Source: Gymnothorax reevesii (Eukaryota > Chordata > Actinopteri > Anguilliformes > Muraenidae). Taken from it: 64,000 bases of DNA. The stretch covers positions 27,669,719 through 27,733,718 of the forward strand of contig CM056577.1 in NCBI GenBank assembly GCA_029721435.1. Direction: 5' to 3'. The position numbers and the translations under genes were made by a program. The notes below the pieces were generated by a model, which saw only the letters and a list, made by a program, of their open reading frames with translations, did not search any database and was not told the origin of the DNA. Positions 48,901-57,919 of the stretch are shown here, piece after piece (the stretch's first letter is position 1; each line of letters begins with the position of its first letter).

Positions 48901-49222
48901 CAACACCATCACTGGGGACAGTGGATTCTCAGTTGTCCTGCCCTGTACCTGCACTGATCTCCAAAAGAAACCTGAACATGTCAAATGGACTGCAGATCTT
49001 GAAAAGCAGAGCATAGTCCTCTTTCCAGAACATTCTACCAATGATCAGTATAAACAAAGAGTGCAGCTGCTGAACTCCATTTCCCCAGGAAACTTCTCGC
49101 TCCAGCTATCACATCTAACTCTGTTGGATGGAGGAACATACAGGTGTGAAGTAGATGGAAAGCACAGAGACATCAGTCTCGTGGTTATACACAAATTTGA
49201 CCAATTGTGTTTAAAACCTTAA
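33517..49222 (+). CDS. Secreted three-V-set immunoglobulin protein (gene B, exon-joined span)
   Basis: Join 33517-33574, 39448-39750, 48093-48419 and 48870-49222. All junctions are phase 1, and the summed 1041 bases give 346 residues plus TAA. Layout: signal peptide of about 19 residues, then three V-set domains of about 101, 109 and 117 residues. Each domain starts with a Cys (GCSLY, GCVLS), has the canonical LPCxC with an extra Cys, an invariant Trp in VTW, VRW or VKW, and D-x-x-x-Y-R-C at the F strand. No transmembrane helix or tail exon is seen, so it is predicted soluble. The extra Cys pair recalls CD300/pIgR-like fish receptors, but the family is not assigned. V2 is omitted because it lacks splice sites. 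A transmembrane exon missed by eye would change the prediction. Confidence 0.72.
33575..34640 (+). other. Start of intron 1, gene B
   Basis: No coding content. It includes a (TCTG)n run at 33641-33662. The first 300 bases match units A and C; AT-rich thereafter. Confidence 0.5.
34287..34653. repeat. Direct duplication of 125 bp, 242-bp spacing
   Basis: 34287-34412 (tcagtcaatttgttgttcaa to ggaataacttatgcaataa) repeats at 34529-34653 with few differences. The second copy ends at the TA next to the Tc1-type terminus at 34648. Confidence 0.8.
34648..34840. mobile_element. Tc1-type terminal fragment
   Basis: Begins CACTGCTCGGCCAAAAAAAA after TA and runs into 'ggttgaaccactcggtggtctttctgtggggagtaaa'. 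It matches 3362-3530. Only one end is present and there is no transposase. Confidence 0.65.
34848..35036. mobile_element. Palindromic MITE
   Basis: Left arm AAGCCGCTTGCACACTGGACGTGAAAC; the right arm ends GTTTCGCGTCCAGTGTGCAAGCGGCTT, its inverted form. A second internal inversion surrounds 'acacaatataatctgtcgtg'. Flanks suggest a TAA/TTA target. Related half-copies lie at about 36550-36720. Confidence 0.75.
35121..37928 (-). mobile_element. Kolobok-type element with THAP exon in intron 1 of gene B
   Basis: Flanked by TTAA (35117-35120, 37929-37932). TIRs are AGGGGACCTAATATGCT and, inverted, GGGGACCTAACATGCT. On the minus strand at 37917-37700 a frame encodes a THAP-like domain: a Trp in the QPWPKG context, CAQHFTKDSF (the C..HF.xD.F signature), and LLLKPEAVASI. 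The transposase core is not recognised. Internal sequence is duplicated (36010-36545 and 36720-37215), suggesting it is a non-autonomous derivative. Confidence 0.75.
37933..39447 (+). other. End of intron 1, gene B
   Basis: No exon. 38570-39370 matches unit A's 9770-10640. The region ends in a pyrimidine tract (TCTCTCTCTCTGTTACAG) that forms the V1 acceptor. Confidence 0.55.
39448..39750 (+). CDS. V1 V-set exon of gene B
   Basis: The acceptor is a long TC tract plus ttacag, the donor AAAG|gtaact; 303 bases, phase 1 to phase 1. The domain reads GCSLYAPEHVTGYTGG at the A-B strands, VVLPCYCTYG with two close cysteines, SVTWIS with the core Trp, SEVDYHYRDRVVI at the C''-D region, and LTQRDAGGYRCVADGQF at the E-F strands. 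A putative N-glycosylation site occurs at NFS. All core V-set residues are present, so it should fold. Adaptive receptor-type J motifs are absent. Confidence 0.85.
39751..40645 (+). other. V1-V2 intron of gene B
   Basis: No exon. It matches 19909-20480 and later parts of unit A. It includes the (CA)n run at 40285-40327 and ends in a TC-rich tract that lacks an AG acceptor before V2. Confidence 0.6.
40285..40327. repeat. (CA)n microsatellite, gene B intron
   Basis: About 21 CA units, in the same place as the run in unit A. Confidence 0.9.
41458..42979 (-). mobile_element. hAT element (ZNF862/KIAA1586-type) nested in the Academ-like element
   Basis: Ends are CACGGCTCCAGA at the left and TCTGGAGCCCTG at the right. 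The shared flank GATAG is seen on each side. On the minus strand, 42409-42221 encodes a TTF-like zinc finger start (CQECGQNMAGNSTFVSG, then a KTLKKH block), and 42175-41966 encodes ATYMSFMIDSDTDVSTKEC, the block that in intact hAT relatives carries the first catalytic Asp. The C-terminal dimerisation domain is missing, so it is a truncated copy. Terminal stretches 'gcaccagtgcgacc' and 'gtcgcac' are typical of this fish hAT family. Confidence 0.75.
43400..44099 (-). pseudogene. Remnant XPG/PIN-like transposon protein
   Basis: Read from 44099 down: EEANVQIIPHCLDSVKN, then IQSNDTYIFVIASYF (related proteins read SNDTDVFVL), FWFRAGNMKK, RYLPMCWKI, a frameshift near 43890, VLPAVHALAGCNVTSKFGTK, and a C-terminal LPPTS-type region on the minus strand at about 43590. 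This is the arrangement of a widespread transposon-borne family with the HALTGCD motif. Acidic residues expected in EAD and NDTD are replaced, so it is inactive. It belongs to the 40890-46484 element. Confidence 0.65.
45935..45962. repeat. (TA)n microsatellite
   Basis: About 14 TA units followed by a T run, inside the insert in the right arm of the Academ-like element. Confidence 0.85.
46590..48092 (+). other. V2-V3 intron of gene B
   Basis: 46590-47070 matches unit A. 47270-47860 is private to B and unassigned. 47935-48025 ends with 'ctggttaaataaatagg' and AAAT repeats, a 3' tail of the kind found on fish LINEs and SINEs. The V3 acceptor lies at 48091-48092. Confidence 0.5.
48093..48419 (+). 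CDS. V3 V-set exon of gene B
   Basis: Acceptor ccccctaatag, donor AAAG|gtacat, 327 bases, phase 1 to phase 1. The domain reads DPGCVLSEAGPKTITGFTGG, IILPCVCTDVQ, EQVRWTVDRG with the core Trp, ENRVQLLN, NLSLRISNLTLTDEETYRCE and GQYRDITLIVKG. The four-Cys pattern (N-terminal Cys, LPCxC, YRC) is the same as in V1 and V4. An extra Cys sits in FPECNT. The intact frame contrasts with the broken ortholog at 21924. Confidence 0.87.
48639..48676 (+). pseudogene. Relic 3' end of a V exon, unit B
   Basis: GATGGCCTGTACAGCGACATC matches the GATGGCCAGTACAGAGACATC of V3 exons, followed by actctctcaataata in place of the usual exon end. There is no upstream domain. A matching relic lies at about 24280-24300 of unit A (ccacagtcaaagg), so this loss predates the duplication. 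Confidence 0.55.
48826..48850. repeat. (TC)n tract before V4
   Basis: A pyrimidine tract of about 25 bases upstream of the V4 acceptor; it may serve as the polypyrimidine tract. Confidence 0.8.
48870..49222 (+). CDS. V4 V-set exon and C-terminus of gene B
   Basis: Acceptor gatctgcag; phase 1 entry. The domain reads DPGCVLSDSGPNTITGDSG, VVLPCTCTDLQKK, HVKWTADLEK, YKQRVQLLNSISPG, LSHLTLLDGGTYRCEVDG. The final strand runs into VVIHKFDQLCLKP and stops at TAA 49220-49222, with no donor at the usual place. The same ending occurs in unit A (CCATAA at 24816), so the read-through stop is ancestral. A Cys in the tail could allow a disulfide-linked dimer. The stop codon coincides with the TTAA target of the next element. 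Confidence 0.82.
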
Positions 49223-49752
49223 AGGGACATTGTGTAGGAATTACTGCCATCCAATCCAGCATTGAAATCGTGTATTACATTCAAACAAATACGAATAGTG
49301 CACTCAAGTGCCTCACTTTTTCAAACAGGTAATGCAACTAAGCTAGCCACTGTGTATCAAAAAGCCATGACAACATTGATGAAACCATGGATGTATTATA
49401 AGTCCATGGTAGCATGGGGCTCATGAACACGCTGACACCTGAGGTATCTATGACAACCGTCCACGCCCGAAGCACTCCCACACAGGATGCGTGTTCACGA
49501 CCAATGTTCTGCGGAAATGCAGCTATGACCTGGAACTGGAACCCATTCCAGCTGACTCGCAGGGTGCACACACCATTCATTAGTGTTGGCGGGGATAATT
49601 AACACACAAAACCAACAAATGCGTTTAAATGGGTTTATCTGATAGATCCAAAAGGATTCTGATAAAAATACAAAAAAGGCACGGTAGAGGGCGCTCAGCC
49701 ATATTCCCAAATGTCTTACAAAGGAATATCATACTATAATTTTAGGAACGTT

Positions 49753-49783
<31 letters not shown>

Positions 49784-52683
49784 TTGTTCCCCTACTCCTC
49801 CGAGGTCCTCTGACGGATTTTCACCAAACTTGGTGGGTCTATGTAGGTTGTCCCTGGAATTGTCCTTGAGGGGTTAGTTTTTTGAAAGGTCAAGGTCACT
49901 GGGGTCAAAGGTCAATTTTTCACATCTCCCATCTCCCTGGACAGATTTTCATGAAAGTTGGTACGTGGACGTAGGTCGTCACAAGAATTCATTATTCTCG
50001 CCACGGGTAATTTTACTAGTATAATAAAATATAATATAACTTGCCCTGATCTATGTATAGTGTTTTCACAAAAAATTCTATTTAATGGTTTTATTGGCAG
50101 TAATGGGTTACAGTCCTAACTTTGAAGGAAACAGGCTTTGGCAAAAGCACACTGATACTTTAGGACTAAAAGAAAAAACTATTTTAAACCAAAACGGTCG
50201 TGGTGATATTGGCGAAACAGAAGTACACACACAGTTAATACACCACATTCATTTTCCCTCATTACATATATCGCTCGCACTCTCCGAATTACATTTCACT
50301 AAAATAAAATCATCTTACATCCATTTCAAGCGTTCAAACTCTGGCACGTGGCTTCAGATCAGGCATAGCATCCAAGGCGACAAATAACGTAAAGACTCAG
50401 TTTAATGTGCTGACTTTTGTAGCACTCGCGGATATTATGCATCTCATAAACGAAGACCGTGAAAACCGAATACGCGTATACGTATAGCGCTCATCTAAAT
50501 AAAAAATAGATGAATAGATATTTCTATTAATCTATTTTATGGCCGGTGTACACTCTACGATTTTGGGCCATCCCAGATGAAAGATCACCATCATAGGAGA
50601 AACGTGGAAAAATCTTTGGTCGTGGCTCTAAAACGGTGGTCTTACGTTGCACTGTGAGACAGGTTCAAGGATGGCCGTTGTCAGCGTCTTGCGACCAAAG
50701 ATAAACTGAGATTAAATTCTGATGGTGTCAGAAATTAAGGATGACTATTGTGGGAAAATATTAATCAATATAATCGTATTAATCAAGTTTCTTTGACTTC
50801 ATGAATATTGAAATGTATTATCAATGTATTACCACAAGCATGATTATATTTTACCCATTACCCAATTATTGTATTCATTATATAGTCAAACACATTATTA
50901 ATCAACTATTATAAATCTGAATATATATTAATCAACAAGCTTATGCGGATACTATCTGAAAACATTGTATTACTCTGAAACGAGAGGAATCTGAGTGTAT
51001 GGTGCTCAATCTCAGGAAGCACTATTGGTGCCCCACACTCAAAAGCATGAGGTTTCGAAGAAAAAGGTCTCTGCTCTATTGAAAATTATCTGTACTTGTG
51101 GAGACTTCAGATGTGCTTACAATTTATTGGTCTAGACTAAACGAAGACAAGGAAAAACTTCGGTTAGGTCTTAATTCTTATAGGAGGACTGACAGCTGAG
51201 ACCAGAATGAGTTGTGAATGTCCCCTGAGGTTCAAACACATGGCCAATTGGGACATTTGGTCGAATAGAGTTCATGAACATGAATTAACAGAAAAAAGTA
51301 CATGGTGGGAGGAAGAGAATGAGCTATAAGAGAAGGAACAAGAAATGACTAGGGAGGATGGGCAGTCTTGAATTGCCTGCTGTTGGGTGAGGATCTCGAC
51401 GGACGTTGAGCAAGCCTTCGCTCCACTTTGGTCGGACAAAGAGGAACATTCAACTATATCATCTAATGGTTTGATTATTATCGTCTCTGATGTTTGTTGT
51501 CATCATTTGAGTACATGCATATGATTTCTTTTGATTATGTATTGACTTACTTTCTGATTAAACGATGAAAATATAATTGCAAATATAAATGGTGTTTTGG
51601 GTCCTTCATTTAAGGTGAATTTCAACCAGTCCGAAAATCCCACACTATCCCTCAGTATGACTGCTGCGACGACCTACGTCTACTAATCAGCCAATACAAA
51701 TGCAGCAGGAAATAAAATGATAATCGTTTATTTTTTTAAATAAAATAAACAATAATTTATAGATTACGCATGCCGACAGTGATTCATGAAGGCACACATT
51801 GGAGTTAAATCACGGTCACAAGGCGTTAGATTTTAACGGGCATTGAATTGCACTATCCTTCACGTTTGCCATGCCGTGCGAACTGAGTAAAATAAATAAA
51901 ATACAAATCTGTTCAATACAAAGCTTTCTCGATTTTCACCATTCTCAAAGCCATTCATCAAATACAATAACTGAAAACACTGGCGTTGTTACACCTGCTC
52001 ACTTCACCGACTTGGTAATAAATTTAGCCTACGGAATCTCCTGACCAGTGCTACAAGCAAAGAACCGCAGCTGTTGCACTCCTCTTCGAGAACGCGCTTG
52101 GAGACAAGGTCCCCTTGGTGTTCGCGTAGCCTGAATTTGAAGTTGGCTTACTTGTCGATCAGAAAGCTGGAAACTTCAGCGTCCCTTTAAAAATCTTTCG
52201 CTTTTATTACCTCCTTCCACCTGGGGTAGGCTAGCCCGATGTTGACCCTTGTTTTTTGAATGCGCCAGTCGCGCTGCCTTTTTAATTCTCTATGTCCCTA
52301 TCTTAGCGATGAGGATTCCGTCTCCTGTGCCGCTGCTGCAAATGCATCGTCCTGCTTTATGCTGCAGTCGTGCAGATTTTCAAACTTAGCCTCTCATCTC
52401 CTCCAGTGTCTCAATCACTCTGCGCTGGCTGGCAGGGCAAACGTGGATTTATTCTGCGTTTGGTGCTATTTGTCCCTTGCTGGAGACAAGTTTCAAGATG
52501 GCAGACTGCTATGGCGCTTCCCTACCGGCTTACCCATCCAATGTACAAACAAATCTAAAATTCTTTGTTTCCGAGAATATGTCAGATTATTAGCGGAGGT
52601 CATAATACACAAATGATGACATATATAAGCATGCAGACTTAAGTTTGGCCGATAAACAACTGAAAATGTTACATAATGTCCTT
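49223..52683. mobile_element. TTAA-flanked DNA element directly after the stop codon
   Basis: TTAA at 49219-49222 and 52684-52687; termini AGGGACATTGTGTAGGA and, inverted, AAGGACATTATGTAACA. Unit A lacks it and runs straight through the site (24811-24830). TTAA targets fit Kolobok or piggyBac-type elements; no transposase is recognised. It contains a (TCTG)n run near 49750-49790 and a solo LTR at 50749-51644. Confidence 0.75.
50749..51644. mobile_element. Solo LTR (896 bp) with 4-bp duplication
   Basis: Begins TGTGGGAAAATATTAATC and ends CGAAAATCCCACA: inverted TGTGGGA/TCCCACA ends. Flanked by CTAT at 50745-50748 and 51645-51648. No coding region. A 4-bp target fits Gypsy or endogenous-retrovirus LTRs; which one cannot be told without its internal region. 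Confidence 0.75.
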
Positions 52684-52826
52684 TTAAATTGGTCATGGAA
52701 AATCTTTAAATGATTAAACTTTTATACATGTCTGAGGCACTGATGTAGCTGCGTCAACATGAGTGCAAGCTCGGTCTAAAGGTCAGTCTTTCTTCTGAAT
52801 TCTGCTTCCACTTTATGACCTGGCAA

Positions 52827-54035
52827 CCCAGATAACATGCCGGAGTTGGCGCACATTGGCCCAACGTAATCATAGACGTTGGCCTTACGTCACACGGCAA
52901 CAATCTCTGTAAAGGTTGGCAATACGTTGGCTTATATCCAATTACCGACTTAAAACTAATTTCCTACACTTTATACACTTTCCTACAATTTTTATTTTAT
53001 TTAACCAGGGAAGTCCCGTTGAGATTGAAATCTCTTTTTCAAGGGGGCTGGGGTGGGGAGGGAGGGGGAACTTTTCGCCATGACATGGGTGACATGACAC
53101 GACACGACACAAACTCCCTGCTCTTATTGCAGAGTGTCATTGAATCTTTAATGACCACGGCGGTTGTCTCATTCCATAGACAGCATCTCCTTCAGGCATA
53201 TTCCACCTTAGGGAAAGATCGCAACCTACTGGCTCACCAACTCGAATTGGTCTCTCATCCAAGTACTAACCAGGCCCACACCTGCTTAGCTTCAGAGGAG
53301 CGAAGAGGAGTCTGATATGGATGTAGTCTGCATGGATGTAGTCTGCAACTAACAGTTATAATATTTATTTACACAACAATTAATAATTAAGTAATTACAA
53401 TCAAATAACTACAAATAACAAATAACTTAACTACATTATCAACAACAATAATAATGATAAAAATAATATTAATATTTATAATAGTAATAATGTCTAGCTA
53501 AATGGGGCCAACCTCAGACAACCAACAACTCCTCCTTCGAATAACTGAACACCCGCTTGTTCTCCAACATGGGACCTCCCACTAAAAAACTAACTTTTAT
53601 TTTGGACTGACATACACAGTATGTGGTTTTCGGTGCCCATTGTTTTGTTTTGTTTTTTGTTTTTTTTTTTTGTATGTTGCTTGTTTTGTTTTCATGTGCG
53701 TTTTGTTTCACTTTTCCAGTTGTTCTTTTGTTATATGTACATGTAGGTGTCCTTGAGTGTCATGAAAGGCGCCTTTAATAATAAAATGTATTAATATATG
53801 CCATATTGCTCAATTATAGTGAAAAAATGACCTTAAGGCCAACCAACCTCAGTCCTTCAACCAACCTCAGGTAGAATTCCAACATTGGGCCAATGCAGAG
53901 CAAACGTTAGTTGCCCAACCTATTTATGTGGTTGTTTGCCTTACCTTAGCTTAGTGTTGGCCCAACGTTGGAATTCCAACTCTGACGCTGCCAACCATTG
54001 ATAACTTTGGGCCAACGTCTGCTATGTTATCTGGG
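52827..54035. mobile_element. MITE-like element with CCCAGATAAC termini
   Basis: Left end CCCAGATAACATGCCGGAGTTGG and right end 'ccaacgtctgctatgttatctggg' are inverted copies. Internal subrepeats of 'ttggcccaacg' occur on both sides. Unit A is uninterrupted at this site (26960-26985). It contains the 5S-derived SINE. Confidence 0.75.
52985..53340 (-). mobile_element. 5S rRNA-derived SINE (SINE3 type), minus orientation
   Basis: On the minus strand the element starts near 53335 with a 5S rRNA-like head: the block at 53310-53250 is the reverse complement of 5S wording, including GCCTGGTTAGTACTTGGATG followed by AGAGACC. The body follows, and the tail carries GGGACTTCCCTGGTTAAATA near 53010. 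The internal 5S-type promoter makes it a polymerase III retroposon; the tail resembles that at 47960-48000. Confidence 0.75.
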
Positions 54036-55195
54036 AAGCTATCCACACTATGACCACTCTCTGCGTGAAAAAAATACTTTGTAATATCTAGGCTAAATTC
54101 GTCCTTGGTTAACTTCCTATTATGTTCAGTAATTTAACAACAGACCTTACTCAAAATTATCCTAGACTTTGTTAATCTCTTTCACTTCTTTCAGCCCCAA
54201 AGTCTCCATTCTCTAAAGGTGCTTTTACACTGCATGGGCTCTACACGACTCGACTCTACTCAGTTTTATATGCATTTCCCTTCTGGGTAGTACCTAGTAC
54301 CAGAAGCTTCTATTAATGTTCCTAGCGAGCTGAGCCAAGAAAAAACGCAAGGGCAATGCTTTGCAGACCACTGATTGGTCAAAGAGAATTATCATTTATG
54401 CAACATAGGACAAGCTGACAAAATACATAACATAATCAACATTATCGCATAACTGTAGTTTTTTTACCCATTGCCCAGTTCATAATATCACATTTGCAAA
54501 AATTTTATTAGCTGAAAGCGTGGGAAAAAATTGCTCCACGTTCTGACATGCTCTTAATATTTAGCCAAACTGAATACCAAGTGTAATGTTCGTTAAATCG
54601 GTAGCAAATCGGTGTCTGTAGCAAGCCAGCCAAATACCACTCTCAAAACTAAGTTATTGTAACTGGGCTAGTTAGCTAGCATGCTTTGAATACATTTCCA
54701 AAACCTTTAAGTAACATGCGTTAGCTTGCTTGCTAGCAACTTAGTTGACTATGAATTTAAAAACCAAGACTCGTTCAACCGTGAATGTCTATGACACGGT
54801 GACTTACGGAGTATCAGAGTGATGCCGTTCGCTCAGTGCTAACATTACGGGAATTGCAGAAATTAAGTTAGTTTTCTATTAAATTATGGAATTCAGCAAT
54901 GTGATGAATGGAATCTTATACTTTCGGTTATATGAAAGTTAAGAAACTAGCTGAGTAAATTTTGGGTTTGTTGCTCACTAAAGCTCGCTAGAAATGCAAA
55001 ATTTACTCAATTAATTTCATTACTTTCATATGACACACCCACTCGGGTACGATTCTCTATTTATGGAGGAATAGGATGATTTTCACAGCAATGCAATCTA
55101 AAGTGTAAACACTAAGATGTGATCCGAGTTGGTACATCCCCAATTCTGAAGTAGATGGGACAAGGTGTAAGTTGTGAATAAAATCAAAACACAAT

Positions 55196-56866
55196 GGCCC
55201 TCATTTATCAAACTTGCGTAGGATGTAGGTATAGATTCTGGTGTAAATATTATCGTTTGCCAGGTGTCACATCTGATTTACTAAAAGTGTGTACTTCGCA
55301 GATTTCGGTGTAGAACTGCTGGGGCGTTGATAAATCTGGCAGCAGAAACCATCGTAATTTACATGACACGCCCCAATAAATTCATGCTCCGGGAGGCATA
55401 GCCTTGCCCACTTTACGACATGGACTCTCGAAAGACGGCAAAGAAGAAATAAGTTAACTGAGGAGGAATATCGTTGGCCTGCTGATAAATCTCGTATCTA
55501 AAATTTGATGAGAACCAAAAACTCGCATGTCCACGATAATAGCATAAACATTGCAAAATACAAAATTTCATTGATTGGATACATTCTTGGAGGAAAAATA
55601 GTCATCCTACCCGAACACAGCTCAACTGCATTCTTACATGCAAAATTAAAATTTTTTTTTTTGCTCTCCTGTAAATTTTATCATTTTGAAGATACAAGGT
55701 TTTATCAGCAGGCCGCCGATAGATGGAGCAAAACAAAATTATTTTATTTGGAAGTCTTAAGAGTGGCATAAAGCGCGCCCAGTAGGCTGCAGTTTGGAAA
55801 ACTATTGCTGCTGCAGTAGTAAACACCGCTGGGGTGGAAAACCGGAGTGCAGCAGAGGTTTCATTTAATTCATTAATAAATCGAAGTGACTATTCGCACT
55901 TAATTTTTGTGCTTTGACAAACCTAAATGACCAAAATTCTTGGTAGACGCACTTATTATTGTGGCCAAGACGCACATTTCTCAATTACCCACACTTATTT
56001 TAAGTGTGTCCAAAGCTAAAATTTTTTCTTGGCCAAACTTATTTCAAGCGGTACTTTCTAAGCGGCACTGGAATGGTCATCAACTTGCGCACTTACAAGT
56101 GTGGTCAAGAAAAAAAATTAGCATTGGCCACACATAAAAGTGCGAATAACATCGCCCTTAATAAATTCAATTCATAAATCCACGATATTTCATGTTATAT
56201 TGCCTACATAATTGACAATCCAAATGCTTTGCATGTAAGTTAAAAAAGTGGTCCAATTTTAATATCGCCTCCAAAAAACGGGTTGCAACAGCGCACGGAC
56301 CGGTGGAGGCCAACTAGACTCCAGCTGTCACAGCGCTGATGGGCTCCCCCTCCATCGTGGGAATACAAGCCGTTCGGGACATGGATGAGTTCCCCCCGCC
56401 TCGATCGGAGCACCATGACGGTAATTGGTAAAATACAGTCTGCAGAGATCACTCTTCATTGTACTTTTATCCGTGTTACTCCATGACATTTTATAGGGTG
56501 CCACACAAAACGAGGAGCCACTCGTCACATCTGTGTGGAGAAATTAATTACACGCATATTTGAAAACAACCTGCTTTTATTCAATTACTTATTCATTCAC
56601 TTATTTAGTCTATTTATTTATTTTAATAATAAGAACAACAACAGCATGACGTCCGCATCGCTGCATTTGGTTTATTACTCATTTTGACAGCTGCACTCGT
56701 TCCTGCATGTTGTTCGCTGTTTTCAGATTTGCGTACATCTGGTCAGAGCTGGCGTGAGATTTTTGCTAACCGCTTGCTCACGTTCAGATTGATAAATGCC
56801 GATTCTTGCGGGAGATTAGGCATACACACATTTTTTTGGTGTACGCAAGTTTGATAAATGAGGGCC
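55196..56866. mobile_element. Harbinger-like element nested in the Tc1
   Basis: TIRs GGCCCTCATTTATCAAAC and its inverse at 56849-56866; 3-bp duplication AAT (55193-55195 and 56867-56869). Inside, 55421-55470 reads MDSRKTAKKK and about 55828-55855 reads NTAGVENRSAAEV, which could be pieces of the Myb/SANT accessory protein of PIF/Harbinger elements. No DDE transposase is recognised. Confidence 0.55.
55882..56155. mobile_element. Palindromic MITE inside the Harbinger-like element
   Basis: Left end 'gactattcgcacttaattttt', right end 'taaaagtgcgaataac', inverted and imperfect. Internal 'agtgtggccaa' motifs recur in both orientations. Confidence 0.4.
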
Positions 56867-57919
56867 AATGACTTTTAAATCACACCAGCCAGTATTTTAT
56901 TCACAATAGAACAGAGTTAACACAGCAAATGCTGAAACTGAAAAATTTTACAATTTTATCCATGAAATGAGCTCATTTCAAATTTGATGGCTGCTACAGG
57001 TCTAAAAAGAAAAAGGTTGGGACAGGGGCCTGTTTACCATGGTGTAGCATCCCTTCTTCCTATTAACACAGAGTGGAGGTGTCTAGGCATTGAGGAGACA
57101 GGTTTCTTGAGTTTAGCCATTGGAATATGATCCCACTCTTGTTTAGTACAGGCTTCCAGCTGCTGGAGAGATTTGAGGCTCCTTTGATGGACTTTTTGTT
57201 CAATTATGCGCCAAATGTTCTCAATTGGTAAAGATCCGGACTGCAGACAGGCCAGTACAGCACATGGACTCTGCTACTATGAAGCCATGCTGTTGTAAAA
57301 GCTGCGGTACGTAGTATTGCATTGCTCTGCTGGAATACACAAGATGTTCCTTGGAATAGATGTCGTCTGGAGGGAGGCATGTGTTGCTCAAAAACCTTTA
57401 TATACCTTTCAGCATTCATGGTGCTTTTTAAAACATGCAAGTGTCCCACACCTTATGCACTAATGCATCCCCATCCATGCTGGCTTTTGAACTGAACACT
57501 GATAACAGGAGGCGTGGCCTTTCTCCCCTTTAGTCTGGAGGACACAACGCCCATGATTTCCAACAAGAATGTCAAATTTGGACTCGTCTGACCACAGGAC
57601 ACTTCACCACTTTGCTTCAGTCCATTTTAAAAGAGCCTTGGCCCACAGAACACGGCGACGCTTCAGGATCATGCTCAACAATGGCTTCTTTTTTTCATAC
57701 ATTTTATATCTATGCTCCATTGTTCCCATGTTTGTGTAGTGGGAGGTGGGAGGTTTGTGTTTTGTGTTGAGTAGAAAAAAATGTCGCTGCACTTCCCATC
57801 ATCAATCCCGCCTACAATTGAGCAGGAACTATTGTGTGCGGAAAATGAGTACGTACCTGTAGTTCCAAAATTGAGTACAGTCGAGAAGAGCTCGTACCAT
57901 GCAGTGGAAAAGCGCCACA

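Larger units (their letters stand above)
55135..57690 (-). mobile_element. Tc1/mariner transposon, degenerate
   Basis: One terminus reads CATCCCCAATTCTGAAGTAG at 55137. On the minus strand the transposase remnant reads RRRVLWAKALLKW and [10 protein letters not shown] (catalytic Asp region, about 57660-57570), then YIKVFEQHMPPSRRHLFQGT and FQQSNAILRTAAFTTAWLH (second Asp region changed from QDNA to QSNA), and VLYWPVCSPDL (57449-57204). Stops and the altered Asp show it is inactive. The other terminus appears truncated at about 57690. Confidence 0.8.
54228..57917. mobile_element. Ancestral MITE shared by units A and B (B copy, invaded)
   Basis: Left end GCTTTTACACTGCATGG, right end CCATGCAGTGGAAAAGC. 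It sits where unit A carries the 872-bp copy at 27165-28036. Here it was enlarged by a Tc1 element (55135-57690) that was itself split by a Harbinger-like element (55196-56866). Confidence 0.7.

Noticed and set aside
9080..49222. Classical antigen receptor (TCR or antibody) variable genes
   Set aside because: There are no recombination signal sequences (heptamer CACAGTG with spaced nonamer) after the V exons; they end in ordinary splice donors.
52260..52616. A 118-codon frame before the end of the TTAA element
   Set aside because: No domain or splice context was recognised; it is likely non-coding interior of the element.
53250..53335. A functional 5S rRNA gene
   Set aside because: Only part of 5S is present, with many changes, joined to a SINE body and tail, so it is a retroposon head.
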